From Delphinapterus leucas (taxonomy: Eukaryota; Chordata; Mammalia; Artiodactyla; Monodontidae): a stretch of DNA of 64,000 nt. The position numbers were made by a program, and so were the translations under genes. Of this stretch, positions 46,152-58,374 are shown one piece after another (position 1 is the first letter of the stretch; each line of letters starts with the position of its first letter). The stretch spans positions 66,691,964 to 66,755,963 of the forward strand of contig NW_022098076.1 of NCBI RefSeq assembly GCF_002288925.2. Reading direction: 5' to 3'. The notes beneath the pieces are model-generated. The model was not told the origin of the DNA, searched no databases, and was given only the letters and a program-made list of their open reading frames with translations.

Positions 46152-49100
46152 AGTTGATAAACAGGCAAAATTATTTCTTTCTTGGATTTATTCCAGTACA
46201 CTGTTTCCCATCATTATTGGTCATGGGGTTCAGAAAAAGAAGGGAGATTTTTAGAAAGATTCTGAACAATATATCATTGCCAACTCAGAGTGGCAGGCAA
46301 AACAAAACTGATAATGCTTCGTACTGAGATAGGATCATTCCTCTGAGGCTCTCCTGGTTTCACAGTGAATATTAATTTTTAGAGCATTCCTATAAAGTAG
46401 ACAAGTGGCAAAAGGGGTTGGCTTCATTTCAGTGGGGGGAGAAAAAAAGACACTAGTGCCTGGAGAGATGAACTGACTTATCAGAGGTAAGGCTGGTTGG
46501 AGACAAGCCTGAGGGCAGACTTTGGGCTTCTTGGTTTCTTCCCCTGCTTTAATCATCTAGACCCATCCTTAATTAGGTTATAGAATTTAACACAGATCTG
46601 TCCAGATCTCATCTGAAAAGAGGAAGCGAAGACCTGGGTAATTTTCCAGATAATTTCTTTAAAAGAAAAAAGCAAACCCTCTTTCCTCCAAATTATTTAT
46701 AATTGATGCAATACAGGAAGTCTCGCTGCTTTTTAATGAGTTCCCAAACGCAAATTCTGCCATTTAATTTTTTTGAAAACTGCATTTGACTAAAATATCT
46801 CAGTAATTCTAGTGGAAAGGGAGGTTTTGCCTCAGTTATGAAAATGACCTCGATTTACTTCTTGGTGTAGCTATGGGAGAGGTGGGCCCTGCATGGTATG
46901 TGGGCCATAGGGTCCAAGCCCTTCCGCTGTGGCCAGGGGTACATGGATCCCCTTTGGTGCTGAAATGGGGATGGAGGGAAAACCCCACACTCCCATTCAA
47001 CACTATGATCCTGTCTGTTTTCCATGAGAAAAATGTGGGTGTTCCTCATTTACTCAGACTGCAATAGACACCACCTGCTTTGTTTCATTTGTATGCAGGT
47101 GAAAATATAGGACTTAGACTAAGAATTGGAAGAAATGATTTAGTTCTTACTAAAGGGTCAGCCTTGGACTCAATTTATTTTTTAATGTATTTATCTGATG
47201 GGTAAATTGAGCTAGCAGTGATGAAGCATGGAAATGACTGCATTCCCTGTTTTTTTTTTTTTTTTTTTGCCAAAGCACATGTCCCATTTCTTTGTCTGAC
47301 TCTAGTCCCTGTTATCTGCCACGCTGCTTTTGTCTTTCCCTCATTCAGCCACTCTTCCCTTACTCCTGTCTTCTAGTATCTCTTGGGAAGAGTCACATGC
47401 CCCTGGATGCTTTAGTTCAGTGAAAACCTTTGATTACGGTGTGGTTCATGGGCAACAGTTCAGGTGAAAAGAAGGAGTCCTATCCTGCAAGCTATTCTGG
47501 GGGCAGGCCATGAATCTACAGGGGGATCCCAACAGTTTGTCGTTTTACTGGGGCTCGTAGACAAAAGCTTCAGACCTTAAGGACGAACAGTGGGCTGTCC
47601 TGCTGCTTCCAGCAGTCAGACAGCCAAGAACAAAAGATGCTCACCAGGCCACCTCGGTACCCAGCTGGAGCCGCTGGGTGTCTGACACACGCTTCTCCCC
47701 TGAGCATACACTCACCGCCCCCCTGCCCAGCTCCCTGCACCCACACCCAGCATGGAGTTCTCTCTTCTGCGTTACACATCGTCCAAAAGGAGGGCCCCTC
47801 TCTGAGACTGTATCACTTCATTTTACACCCTAAACAATTAGACAAGATTTCCCAAAATGTAAGAGCAGTCAGCAGACTCTATCCAAATGATCGGCTCTGA
47901 GAGGAGAGAAAAGGAGGGAGCGGGCAGAGGAGTCGGGGACGAAGGCAGAGGCTCCAGAGTCTTTGTTTCTCTCCCATCTGGCTGGAAGCCAGAGGCAAAG
48001 ATCGAAGAGACCTATCCTTTGTCCACTGATCTGACAGTCATCCCAGTTCCCAGTTCGCAAAATCAAAGTGAAACGCAGTCACACATTCATGTCCGTAGCT
48101 CACAAGGTTACTGAGAAACCTAAGTCTTCCTGTGCCTGGTGGAAGCAGCATTTCTGTTTTCAAGGTCACAATAAAATTAGGAATTCCACTTTCTCACTGT
48201 TAGCCTGTCATTGTTAGCACTCTCCTAGTCCTCCAAGGGACCAAAAGCATGTGCTCTGTGGCTTTAAGGGAAGAGAGAATCCTTCTCAGGCTCTCTCTAT
48301 CAAGTCTGGTTAGGTTTTAGCATGTAATGTTCCAGGCCATAAATAATTCAAAAGGCATGAAGAAGATTTTCTTCATTCTACATCTATCCCTGCACACAAC
48401 ACCCTCCCCCTTTCCTTTCTGGCTTATAACAAATGCTAATTTAATCAACTGGCAGTAAATTGTACTGGTTGCTGACTCATGCCAGACACATCCCCTATGG
48501 ACTTCACGGAGGTTCGCCATCTCATTTGGAAATGAACAATAAAGAGGTGCAGTCCTGAGCTGCCCACCTTTCTTCTTTTGTCCTCCTTTGTTTCCTCCTA
48601 TCCCTCTCCCCTCCCCCAAAGAGGATTCTTCACAGTGTATCCGTGATGTACATGCAGGGAATTCACATCTCAGCCACGCTGCCTGCAAGGGTCTGCACTC
48701 CCTGCAAGTTGCACAGCCACCTGACCCTGATGACGGGGATGGGGATGTCCCCAGTGCTCCTGAAGGCTGTTCTCTAGATAAAGCATGTGGCAGGGGAAGG
48801 GAAGGCGGTGGGGGTGGGGGGCACTGAGAAGAAGGGTGGGAAGGGGAGTGAGGCAGAGCCAGCCCTCGTTATCCAAGCTGTGAAAGCATGTGTGTCAGAG
48901 AGGCTCCTTGATAAAACCATGCACGGGGATGGAAGCTGATTAAAGAGATGGAGAAACAGCTCCCATCAGTGGGCCCTTTTTACCTCTCCAAGCCAGCAGA
49001 GTGGGGAATCCTTCCCCTGTGGACAGCTGTAATGGAGGGTGGAGGGGAGGAATTTCCCTGGAGGCAAGCCAGGAGCAGCAGGTAAAGGGGCTGGGGCTGG

Positions 49101-49364
49101 AGAGGATGGGACAGAAAGAGATGCTTCTAAGAAAAAGGACCAAGAGATGGGAAAATATTTATGGGAAGCCTAGGGTCTATTTCCTTTTCCTTTTGCTCTT
49201 TTATTTTAGCTATAAATATTTATAAAAGCTTATAAAGAAGCATTCTCCGTCTCTACCCCAGAGGGATTCCTTTAAAACCCTCCCCATCATGATTATCCAA
49301 GTATGTGCTGCGCACCAATATATAAGGAGGAAATGGAAGCTCACTTACCCTCTTGTCTTCAGAT
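46152..49364. other. About 3.2 kb of unique sequence, no gene confirmed
   Basis: 46440-46555 weakly resembles a decayed MIR. A T homopolymer lies at 47251-47268. 46660-46800 and 48400-48520 contain several TAATT/TTAAT motifs and no repeat, the kind of composition seen in conserved non-coding elements, but conservation cannot be judged here. Frames at 47637-47900, 48317-48688 and 48588-48827 lack domains. Confidence 0.38.
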
Positions 49365-49500
49365 GCCTTGTAAAGCACTTACAGTGTTCCAAGCACCAGC
49401 ATGCACTATTTTGTTTGCTCTCTCCTCCTGGCCACCCTGAAAAGTACACAGCTGGTAGCATTAGGTCCCTTCTACAGACAGGCAAGTCTCCATGCAAGGG
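49365..49500 (-). repeat. Possible MIR fragment
   Basis: 'cttacagtgttccaagcacc' then 'cttctacagacaggcaagt' roughly follows the reverse-complement MIR; strongly diverged. Confidence 0.45.
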
Positions 49501-51281
49501 CTGATAGGTGGAACAGTCCTAGCTGACACTATTTCCACTAGACAGCCTGCTACCTGGGGGTTTGCACACAGTAGGTCTTACTTCTTAGATGTTAGGCTTA
49601 TCGTTTACTAAGCTAATGGGATAACAGCACAGCATCAGAACTTCTGGAAGGGTCTGCTCCCCTGGTCATCAAACCCTACCCCCAGTGTTGACCATTTGTG
49701 CTTTTGGTCTTGAACTACAGAAGAGCTGTTTTTTGTTTAATTAGTACCCATCCACCTCACTGGATCCTAAAGTCCTCCTGGCCAGGTGTGTGGAGTTTTT
49801 GTGTCACTCACAAGGTGAAGAAGCAGGCCTGAGTCACAGAGAGCAAATGCAAATTTTCTGGCTGGTGGCAAGCACACCTGAAGGCTTTTCAAGTGCGGAA
49901 CCCTGCCAGGGCCACCCTGATTTTCAAATCGCCCCACTGAGGTTGATTTCTCCTGTGGTCCTTCCTCCAGTTTGGCAGCTCCACTCCTTTGGGCTCTGTT
50001 TTGGATGTGCGTGCATGTGTGTGCACGTACACACATATATGTCTTAGACTGACTGCATTGTTTCATGCCCCTCTTTGAGGGTTTTTTTCTAAAAGGCTTC
50101 CTGCTGCCAAATAGGACATACACAATGGCAAAAGCACTTTTGCCTTAGAATGAACAATCAACTTCCTGCAGGAAACTCAGAAAGGGGAGCAAACAGGGGG
50201 CCCTCTTCTCCCCCAGCACCGTCTGTCCCGGCACAATATTCCGCCCTTCTCTCTTCTAATTCACGGCTCTACGACTTTGGGGTCACTGGGGAGCCAGGAA
50301 AGGATCAACCTGCACTGGGGGAGGCTTCTGCGCCCAGCACACGGCATGCTGAAGCACACAATTCACTGGCTAAGAATGGAAGGCGTGGTTCACTTTGTCC
50401 TTATTTGACCAGAAAGCTCGGCATGGAATCCTCCTCAGTGCCTCCCTGTGACTCCCTGGGGGGGTCGTAAATAAGCGCAAGGCCTGGTATGGCTTCTTGG
50501 CTAAACGTTTGCACAGTAACTCAAATGAGGCAGCAGACATGAGTCAGAAGGGAGAAATAAGCTCAAGAAGGGGGGCGTGGGGAGCTTCAGCTTCTCAAGC
50601 CGACAAGATGGTACTTTACCCATTTACCCAGAGACGCTCGCCAAGTCTCCAGGGACAGACTGCAAGTCCTCCCCCCCCCCCCCCCCCCCCCCCCCCCCCG
50701 CCGACATTGCACCACCTGCTAGAGCCATTTGCAAAGCAGCTGGTAAGAGCAGCTAAGTGAGCGAGCCGCACGTCCATACAGCATGCGCGAGGCCAGCCAG
50801 GCCCTTGCGCGTTGCTGAGAGGGGCAATAAAAAGATATTAAATATTTTATCTATTTTGAACACTCACAATTCAAGCCAGGGCTATATACAAAGTGAGGAC
50901 ATAAAGTTCGGGGATAACACTGGTTCTGCGAGATCAGGTTCAGTGAAAATATGAAAAGATAATAGTTATTTAATTCCAGTGGTCATGGTTATGTGTGCAG
51001 TGATCGGTGGATCCCCAGATTCATCCTTGCCTCCCAGAGACAGAGCACAGGTTATTAAACCTCCCTGATATGCTTCATTTTCTCTGCTGGGGATGATGAA
51101 AGGGAGGGCTTCTTCCAGCTGCTACGTGCCACCCTCTAAGGGTCTGAAATAAAAGTGTATACTGAAGGGATGAACGGATTCCTTCTTTTATTCATTCATA
51201 ATAAAACTCAGGGCTGCCCCGAAGCTGTGCTTTTCCATTTTAAGTCTGTTTCTCTCTCTCCCTCTGCTCTTTCTTGACAGT
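49501..51281. other. Unique sequence with CpG-rich patch and C homopolymer
   Basis: 50150-50840 is GC-richer than its surroundings, with CpGs at 50755-50815 (gagcgagccgcacg, catgcgcgaggcc). It includes the 29-base C run. Plus frames at 50150-50470 and 50497-50760 have no domain; the second owes its Pro run to the C tract. No repeat family was recognised. Confidence 0.42.
50671..50699 (+). repeat. Poly-C homopolymer, 29 bases
   Basis: An uninterrupted C run (G on the minus strand), preceded by cct. Such a long C/G homopolymer is rare in mammalian genomes and could fold as an i-motif/G-quadruplex or be partly an assembly artefact. Confidence 0.9.
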
Positions 51282-51619
51282 TGTATCAGCCTGCTCGTGT
51301 GGCCATAACGAAGTACCGAACACTGGGAAGCCTAAACAACAGAAACTTATTTTCTCACAGTTCTGGAGGCCGAAAGTCCTAGATGAAGGTGTTCACGTGG
51401 TCTTTCCTCAGTGCGTGTCTGTGTCCTAATCTCCTCTTTCTATACAGACACCAGTCACAGTGGATTAGGGCTCACCCATATGACCCTTATTTACTCTTAT
51501 CATTGTACATTATTTACTCTTTTAAAGGCCCTATTTCCAAATGCTGTAACATGCCGAGGTCCTGAGGGTCAGAGCTTCAACATATGAATTTGGGGAGGAC
51601 ACCATTCAGCCCATAAAAA
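51282..51619 (-). mobile_element. MLT1-type LTR with internal deletion
   Basis: On the plus strand: 'tgtatcagcctgctcgtgtg', 'aacagaaacttattttctca', 'cagttctggaggccgaaagt', then a shortened middle, 'ggattagggctcacccatat', 'aaaggccctatttccaaatg', 'gcttcaacatatgaatttgg' and 'cattcagcccataaaa'. Compared with the LTR at 17983-18403 the middle is clearly shorter, suggesting internal deletion. Confidence 0.83.
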
Positions 51620-51841
51620 CAATTAGGATTTTTTTGTGTCGCAGGACCAAATATGTGAGTCTCTGTGTGCATAAACGTTTCGGTAAACACATGTCCTGCC
51701 GTTGACACAGGAAGACTCAGGCTCTGCCCCTGCTGTGTCCACTTTCCTGCAGGCACCACCACTCCTTCCAGCCCACCCACCCACCAAGGTGAAGACAAAA
51801 TAATTCCACAGCCTCTCTGTAATAACAGAAAGGAAGGGGTT

Positions 51842-52160
51842 TTTTTTTGAAGTGTTTTCAGCCATTCTCTAATGTGGTTTAATTTATTTATTTATTTTTG
51901 CTGTGTTGCATCTTCGTTTCTGTGCAAGGCCTTTCTCCAGCTGTGGCAAGCGGGGGCCACTCTTCATCGCGGTGCGTGGGCCTCTCACTGTCGTGGCCTC
52001 TCTTATTGCAGAGCACAAGCTCCAGACGCGCAGGCTCAGTAATTGTGGCTCACGGGCCCAGTTGCTCCGCGGCATGTGGGATCTTCCCGGACCAGGGCTC
52101 GAACCCGTGTCCCCTGCATTAGCAAGCAGATTCTCAACCACTGTGCCACCAAGGAAGCCC
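51842..52160 (-). mobile_element. CHR-1 type SINE with an extra 3' tail
   Basis: On the minus strand: gggcttccttggtggcacag, B-box region (gggttcgagccctggtcc), 'gaagagtggcccccgcttgc', 'gaaacgaagatgcaacacag' and the usual (AAAT)n-type tail. After that tail come about 32 further bases and a second A run (T run on the plus strand at 51842-51848), and only then the TSD. The TSD aggaaggggt starts at 51831 and 52161 and may extend to 15 bp. The longer CHR-1 body separates it from the CHR-2 copies. Confidence 0.88.
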
Positions 52161-52171
52161 AGGAAGGGGTT

Positions 52172-53164
52172 CTTTATGTATTAATCTTTTAGTCAATTGT
52201 TCAACTGCAGAAGGAGGAAGGACAGCAAGAATAATTATGGTGGGATGCGGTGGGGAGGGGGCCTATCAGTGCTTTGCCTTTTATTTCTCCACTCCTGCCA
52301 AGGGACTCCCTCATTTTGGTCCCTTTGAGTGAAGGCAGCTTCTGCCTGGCTGCCTCTTTATCAACAATAAAAACAAGCAATCTATTTTGGTCACAGAATG
52401 AGGTTCCATTTGTTTTGAACATAAACTGGGATTCAGCATTTGACCAACCTAAGTTACAGGAAAACTCCAAGTGGCAGGTTTATACCTGACTCTCTCCATT
52501 TTGTGCTCTTCCTCCACCAGGGTACCTCCAATTCCCATCAAGTGGCCGTGTCACATTACCCGAGCCAAAAGTCACTGAAGGAGCCTCATTTCCTACTGTC
52601 CAAGGCCGAAGTCTGTACCATTTGAAATCTATCCCTGCTAGGGAAGCCCCAAACATGCACCCAGCCCATTTCAAGACAAGGATGCTGAGACCTTTCAAAC
52701 AGTGAATTTTGGCCTCATAACTACAGAATAGTTAAATGGATGAGAGTCAACAAAGGACACTCCTGTGAAATTTTTTAATGCTTCAAAAACTCCCATTTAA
52801 AATTGTTTGGGCCTTAAACCCATGTTTTGTGTGTGTGTTTTGTTTTTTGAGATCCTCCTCTGAGCCTGCATGCTGGAGACATGACAAATTTGGTATTTCA
52901 ATCCATACGCCCATTTGAGTTCTAGGAATGCACACTGGTTAGGTTTTAAAGTCATCTTGTAGTAAATTAAGTCAGAGCTAGCTATTGATGCTGATATGTA
53001 CTCAAACAGACAAGGAAAATTAATTGTAAGAAAGGGGGAGGAAAATGTCTCCCATTTATCTTCTTCCTATCTCATAATTTGAACCTATATTTCTAGAGAT
53101 TTAAAAATGTGGTAAGAAGAAAGTCTTAAGTGACCAAGATTCCAAGCCCAAGAGTCTAACCCCA
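52172..53164. other. Unique sequence, no gene seen
   Basis: Overlapping frames at 52201-52698 on both strands lack domains. No repeat was recognised. Confidence 0.42.
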
Positions 53165-53640
53165 GTGAATTAATACTATTTGTTTATCCACTATGTACAG
53201 GGCACAGAGCTGTATACTGAGTGATAGATATGTACACCACTGTCTTCCACGATCATGGAATCAGAGTAAGGAGACAACGAAATATAAAACCAAAATTCAC
53301 AATGGAAAGCAGGAAAAATGGTCAGTTCCAACTAAGTGTGACAGATACTCAGTGCTATTGGGGTTTGGAAGCAAGAATGATCACCCCATGAAGGGGTCTC
53401 AGACGAGGTGATATTTGAACCCAGGTTAGCAGCCTAGACCTGCTCCTGCTTTTAGTGAGTATGGGCTCACTGAAGGCTTTCGAGCAGGAGAATGAAATAT
53501 GACAGAATTGGTATTGGAGGAGAGTACCCTGGCACAGGGCATGTGATGCGCTGGAACAGGTAAGAAGCAAGGCTGGACGACCAGCTTGCAAACTGTAGTG
53601 GTGGCCCAGACACCAGGAGACTCACACCTGAGCTGAGGGT
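53165..53640 (-). repeat. L2 LINE relic
   Basis: 'atccactatgtacagggcac', 'aggtgatatttgaacccagg' and later 'aggctttcgagcaggagaat' then 'gaaatatgacagaattggta' follow the antisense L2 series. Confidence 0.62.
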
Positions 53641-54439
53641 TGGCAGTGGGGAGAAGAGGAAGAGATTGATGTCTGTGAAGAAGAAGAAGTAGAGCCTCGA
53701 GTCCTACTGACTATGAGAGACAGGGTACAGGGTCCTGACCCCTGACCAGCTCACCAAGGAAGACAACTGTCCAGAGAGAAGGTCTAGGTCCTGGCCAGGC
53801 AGCTCTCCCAGACTCCCTCCCTTTTCCCATCCGCTAGAAACAGCAAAACCATCCACCTTACCAGGCCCTCCAGTGGGAGTCTTAGGTCATCCCAAGAATG
53901 TAGCCTTGTCCTCTGAACAGACAGGAAGAATGTTCAGGGCACAGGGATTAATTACGTAAGGTCTGTTGTCAAACAAGAAGTCCCAGAGCTCCCTCTGGCT
54001 TCAACCCCAAACCCAGTCCTCCATCCTGATTGTCCTGAAATGAACATAGTCTGGCTATGACCTTAGACCATTCAGACTTCAGATCACATAATACCTCTGT
54101 CCTTTTTTTGATTTTGTAGTGATTTTTTGTTGGCTCTGTAAGCATCTAGTGTCTTCTTTCCCTGTCTCCAACAGCCCTTATTTCTATGTGAGTCTCACAC
54201 ATGATCCCGGGGGTCACAGGGTCTGGATTCAGCTCATCAGGGCCCTCCATCCACCTGTCCTTGTCGAAATACTTAAGCTCCTGGTTCGAATGTCCCCTGA
54301 AGTCAGACACCTCTAAACTAAAATTTCCTTTATATGAAATAACTTTATTGTTTGAGCTCTGTATTCTGCTCCTTGCTCTTAAAACGTCCCTGACACAGGC
54401 TCCTTGTTGAATGGTGTCACTGCAGAAAGGGCTCTGGGA
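53641..54439. other. Unique sequence, no gene seen
   Basis: The minus frame at 54146-54532 (128 codons) is the longest here; it overlaps a plus frame and the MIR to its right, and has no domain. Confidence 0.42.
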
Positions 54440-54600
54440 AGGAAGGGCTCCGTCCCGCTTGACTGAACTGGCCACGTGACCTTTTTCAATGCCCTTCATC
54501 TCTCTGGGTTTCAGTTTCTTCATAAGTAGCATGAGGGGTTGTACAAGCCACTCTCTAACAATTCTTCTGGCTTTGACGTTCAGATTCTACAGCCCCCAGT
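54440..54600 (+). repeat. MIR SINE fragment
   Basis: 'cttcatctctctgggtttca' then 'gtttcttcataagtagcatg' and 'aggggttgtac' matches the MIR core in order. Confidence 0.65.
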
Positions 54601-57600
54601 GTGTTGCTGAAGCCCTAGCAAACTCGGCTGTTCACCTCCTGATCTGTCCTCCCAGACAGTCTTGCCACTGCCTCTGTTCGACCCCACACTGTGGTCTATG
54701 AGCACCAGGCAGATTGCCTCTTCCAGAGAGGCTAAGGGGTCAAAGGTGGTTCCAGGGTGTTGAAAACATGTAGATATGAATTGACAGTAGCATGAACCGA
54801 AATCGAGAGTCTGTGTTTTCTTTTTCTGTGGGGACAGGGAGGATACTGGGAAGAGTGAGGGGGACATGGGGTGGGAGTAGAAAGCCAGGTCACTTTTCGG
54901 CATATGGAACTGCGGTGAGTGGGAGACTGCCAAAAAGGAGCATTCAACTAACTATAGGAGAGTCCACGCTAGAGGCGAGGTTCCTAAACTTGAGCATAAA
55001 AATAGCCAGGAGATTCTGAGCTGGCTGAGGGTTAAAACAGGGCCAGACCTGGGAAGAGAGACCCTACCAGGAGATATTCCAGTGGAGGTAGTGACATAGA
55101 GGGGAGAGCTGAACCTGGGACCAAATAACTGGGGACAGTGGAGAGAAAAGAGATAAGAGTCTGCAGGGCTTAAACCTGACAGGCAACCATATTTTCTGAG
55201 GAAAAGAAAGAGGGAAAGGAAAAGTCAGTAGAAGGTAAAGGAGGAAGCAGAAAAGGGAACAAAGTTCCCCTGAGTTGCTGCTACACGCTGGGTTCTACGC
55301 ATATTCCGATGCGTGGAAAACCTTGAGAGTGAGTATTATAGAAGCAAGGAGGAAAAGCACAGTCTAGGAGAGGCATCTTGGGCTTATGTAATGGAGCAGT
55401 GGGGAGGGGGCAAAAGAGGGGTTGTCAAGCCAAGTCCTGGTCAGGTCAGCAGCACCCAGACCTCGGCACGCCCCGAGAATGACAGGTCCCAATCTCTTGC
55501 ATTAGAGATGGTAGCAGACACTTTGCATGCCCTGCATCACACCCCCTCGCCTAAATTCATGCCCACCTCAAGCTCTCTCCTTCAGCCAGCTCTCTCTGCT
55601 TTTCAGCCTTAGGGCCTTTTCTGAAGCCATAGGAGCTTCGCACAAGGAAAGCTCAGACAGAAGAGTTAATGCTCCCTTCCCCCAACCTGCAACTACTGAG
55701 AGACAAGAGTCCATGGATCAGTGCCCCAGCCCCTTTCTGTATACAGACAGTGGATACCTCAATGATGCACTATGGTGATACCTTGCCTCAGTCTCCCCAC
55801 GACCTCCCTCCCGTTTTCTGGGATTGGATCCCAAATAATTATCTACACTCAGTCTTTGACTGAGACTCTACTTTCAGGAGAACCCAGACCAAGATGGATG
55901 AGTCAGCCTTGTGGTGGCAGACTAAGAAATGCGGGCAGAAACACGAGTGCATGTTTTCTTTAAAGCCCCCGAACGCTAAACAAATAGCACAGATTTCTGC
56001 TCATCTCTATAACGACGAAAGGCTAAGCTGCGTCCCGTGGGGCAGGCAGAGATGCTACTTTGGGTATGATCCGCGGGCCCTCATTCATAAATCCTCTCTT
56101 GAGAGGGTGAACAGGCAGTGCTACTTCTCAGGACTCTTTGTTGAAAACACAAACAGGCGTGGGTCCCGTCCACATCGTAGAGAATGGCACTTCCGCCTCA
56201 GAGGGTTACCTTCCCCAGGACAGGGGCCACAGTCCGGAAGCCTGCAGCAGTAGGAAACCCAAGAAAGTGTTTTGTTTCACTGTCTGACTCATCCCCACAA
56301 TGTTTTAAAAACCAAGGTAACTTAGCAGATGTGAAGCTTAATTGCAGTAGAAGGAGCTCAGCACTAAGTTTACACTAAGCACCTCAGTCCTCTGTGTGCT
56401 ACTGGATGGTCCCACAGACATCTGAGTCAGCAACGCCAATGCTAGCATATTCGGGAGAAGGGGCTTTTGTCTCAGTCCACTCCTGTGTGGGGTCCTGCAG
56501 CTGTGTCCTGTCCACTGCCTAGCTCCTGAGTCTCTATCTCTGTTCCACCTTGGACTTCTCTGATGCTCTTGCTGCCGTTCACCTCCCCCTGGACCTGCAA
56601 AAACCATCTGTCTTTAATAGTGATGCTTCCACCCTTGGGGTAAGGGTGGTCCTGGGAAGGTTAGGTAGCACTCCCCGTTCTCCCATCCCAGCTTGGACTC
56701 TAACCCACTGCATAATTCCCGGCCACATTAGCTGCAGCAGGTCACTGACCCTACCGAAGCACTGAGACGATCACAGGGCATTTCAAAAGCCAGAATAGAA
56801 AACTGAAAGTGGAGGCCTGATGTCTCTATTCCCTGAGCACGTCTGCACTTGCTGGTCCTCTCTGCTTGCCCATGCTGCTCAGGCTCTATTCCTCCTCGGC
56901 GCCTTTCCTGCCCCACCATCTCCCTCTCTCTCCTCACAGTGCTAGTTTCCAGACTCCAATGTTGGGCTGCTACTGAGATGTCCTTCTCTTTCCTTTTGAA
57001 AACCAACCAACCATCTTTTGGTAGAGGACACTCTTACCTGGGTTGCATGTTTTATTTTTTTTTAAGTTTTTCATTTAAGAAATTGCCTTAATACTCTAAT
57101 AAATTAAATTGCCTTAATAAAGCAATTTTAACTCTTCATTGAGCCAACGTACTCCTTTTAAAGGAGACTCAGACTTTACATATCCACTGGACTATCTGAA
57201 GATTTTTCTTAAAGAAAACAGAGTGAGGTGGTATTACTTCAGCATGAATCAACACTCAGACATTCACCCCAACCTGGATTTGATGCACTGTCACTATTCC
57301 ATTTAAGCCTCACAATGCCAAACACATCCTATACCACTTATAAAGGTTGTCAAGGTTTAATATTAAAAGGAAATAAAGTAAAACCTATGGCCCAAAAAGA
57401 GTGCATGGCATTCTCCACCCAGTGCTCATTCAAAGCTAGGGGTTGGATAGCTGCCTTAGAGGCAGAATGGTCTGAAGACCAGACATCTACACACGGATTT
57501 CCCTTCTGTTTTCTCCTTTAATCAACTGCAAAAATTTTCAAATTTCAGTGTGGATAGAAATTAGAACACAAGGTTGTATGTTCTATGGGCGATATAAGGG

Positions 57601-57714
57601 CTTTTCAAGGATAATACTAAGTTTATATGATGTTCACATTAGGTGTTGATTATAGAACCTAAAAATATCACTCCTAAGATGTGACTCTTCTGTTTGGAAA
57701 GCTTCCTTCAACAA
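54601..57714. other. About 3.1 kb of unique sequence; CpG-bearing open frame at 55894-56253
   Basis: The plus frame at 55894-56253 encodes 119 residues rich in Arg, Cys and Gln with no domain I recognise. It lies in DNA with more CpGs than its surroundings (cccgaacgctaa, gacgaaagg, tccgcgggccc). No convincing splice pair or Kozak-plus-domain evidence supports it as an exon; it might be a constrained non-coding element. Other frames at 55313-55612, 56338-56607, 56728-57006 and 57228-57521 look like chance. A T run lies near 57053-57063. Confidence 0.38.
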
Positions 57715-57769
57715 GAATTCTGCCTTCAGGGACTTCCCTGGTGGCACAGTGGTTAAGAATCCGCCTGCC

Positions 57770-57957
57770 GGGCTTCCCTGGTGGTGCAGTGGTTGAGGGT
57801 CCACCTGCCGATGCAGGGGACGCGGGTTCGTGCCCCGGTCCGGGAGGATCCCACATGCCGCGGAGTGGCTGGGCCTGCGAGTCCGGAGCCTGTGCTCTGC
57901 AACGGGAGAGGCCACGGCGGTGAGAGGCCCGCGTACCGCAAAAAAAAAAAAAAAAAA
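57770..57957 (+). mobile_element. CHR-2 type SINE nested in a CHR-1 SINE
   Basis: Complete head (gggcttccctggtggtgcag), B-box region and A tail. The 15-bp TSD aagaatccgcctgcc (57755-57769) and aagaatccacctgcc (57958-57972) differs at one base and lies inside the host SINE's own head. The part after 'ggctgggcc' is slightly shortened compared with other copies here. Confidence 0.95.
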
Positions 57958-58251
57958 AAGAATCCACCTGCCAATACAGGGGACAGAGGTTCGAGCCCTG
58001 GTCTGGGAAGATCCCACATGCCGTGGAGCAGCTAAGCCCGTGCACCACAACTACTGAGCCTGCGCTCTAGAGCCCACGAGCCACAACTACTGAGCCCACA
58101 TGCCACAACTCCTGAAGCCTGTGTGCCTAGAGCCCATGCTCCGCAACAAAAGAAGCCACCACAGTGAGAAGCCCATGCACCAAAATGAAGAGTAGCCCCC
58201 GCTCGCCACAGCTAGTGAAAAAGCCCACATGCAGCAACAAAGACCCGTCGC

Positions 58252-58304
58252 AGAAAGAGAGAAAGAAAGAAAGAAAGGAAGGAAGGAAGGAAGGAAGGAA
58301 GGAA

Positions 58305-58374
<70 letters not shown>

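Noticed and set aside
50497..50760. Frame with a poly-proline run
   Set aside because: The Pro run is the C homopolymer; no domain or exon evidence on either side.
7911..57957. Evenly similar repeats that might suggest a CRISPR-like or tandem array
   Set aside because: The repeated unit is the dispersed CHR-2 SINE with separate TSDs, A tails and irregular spacing in a mammalian genome.
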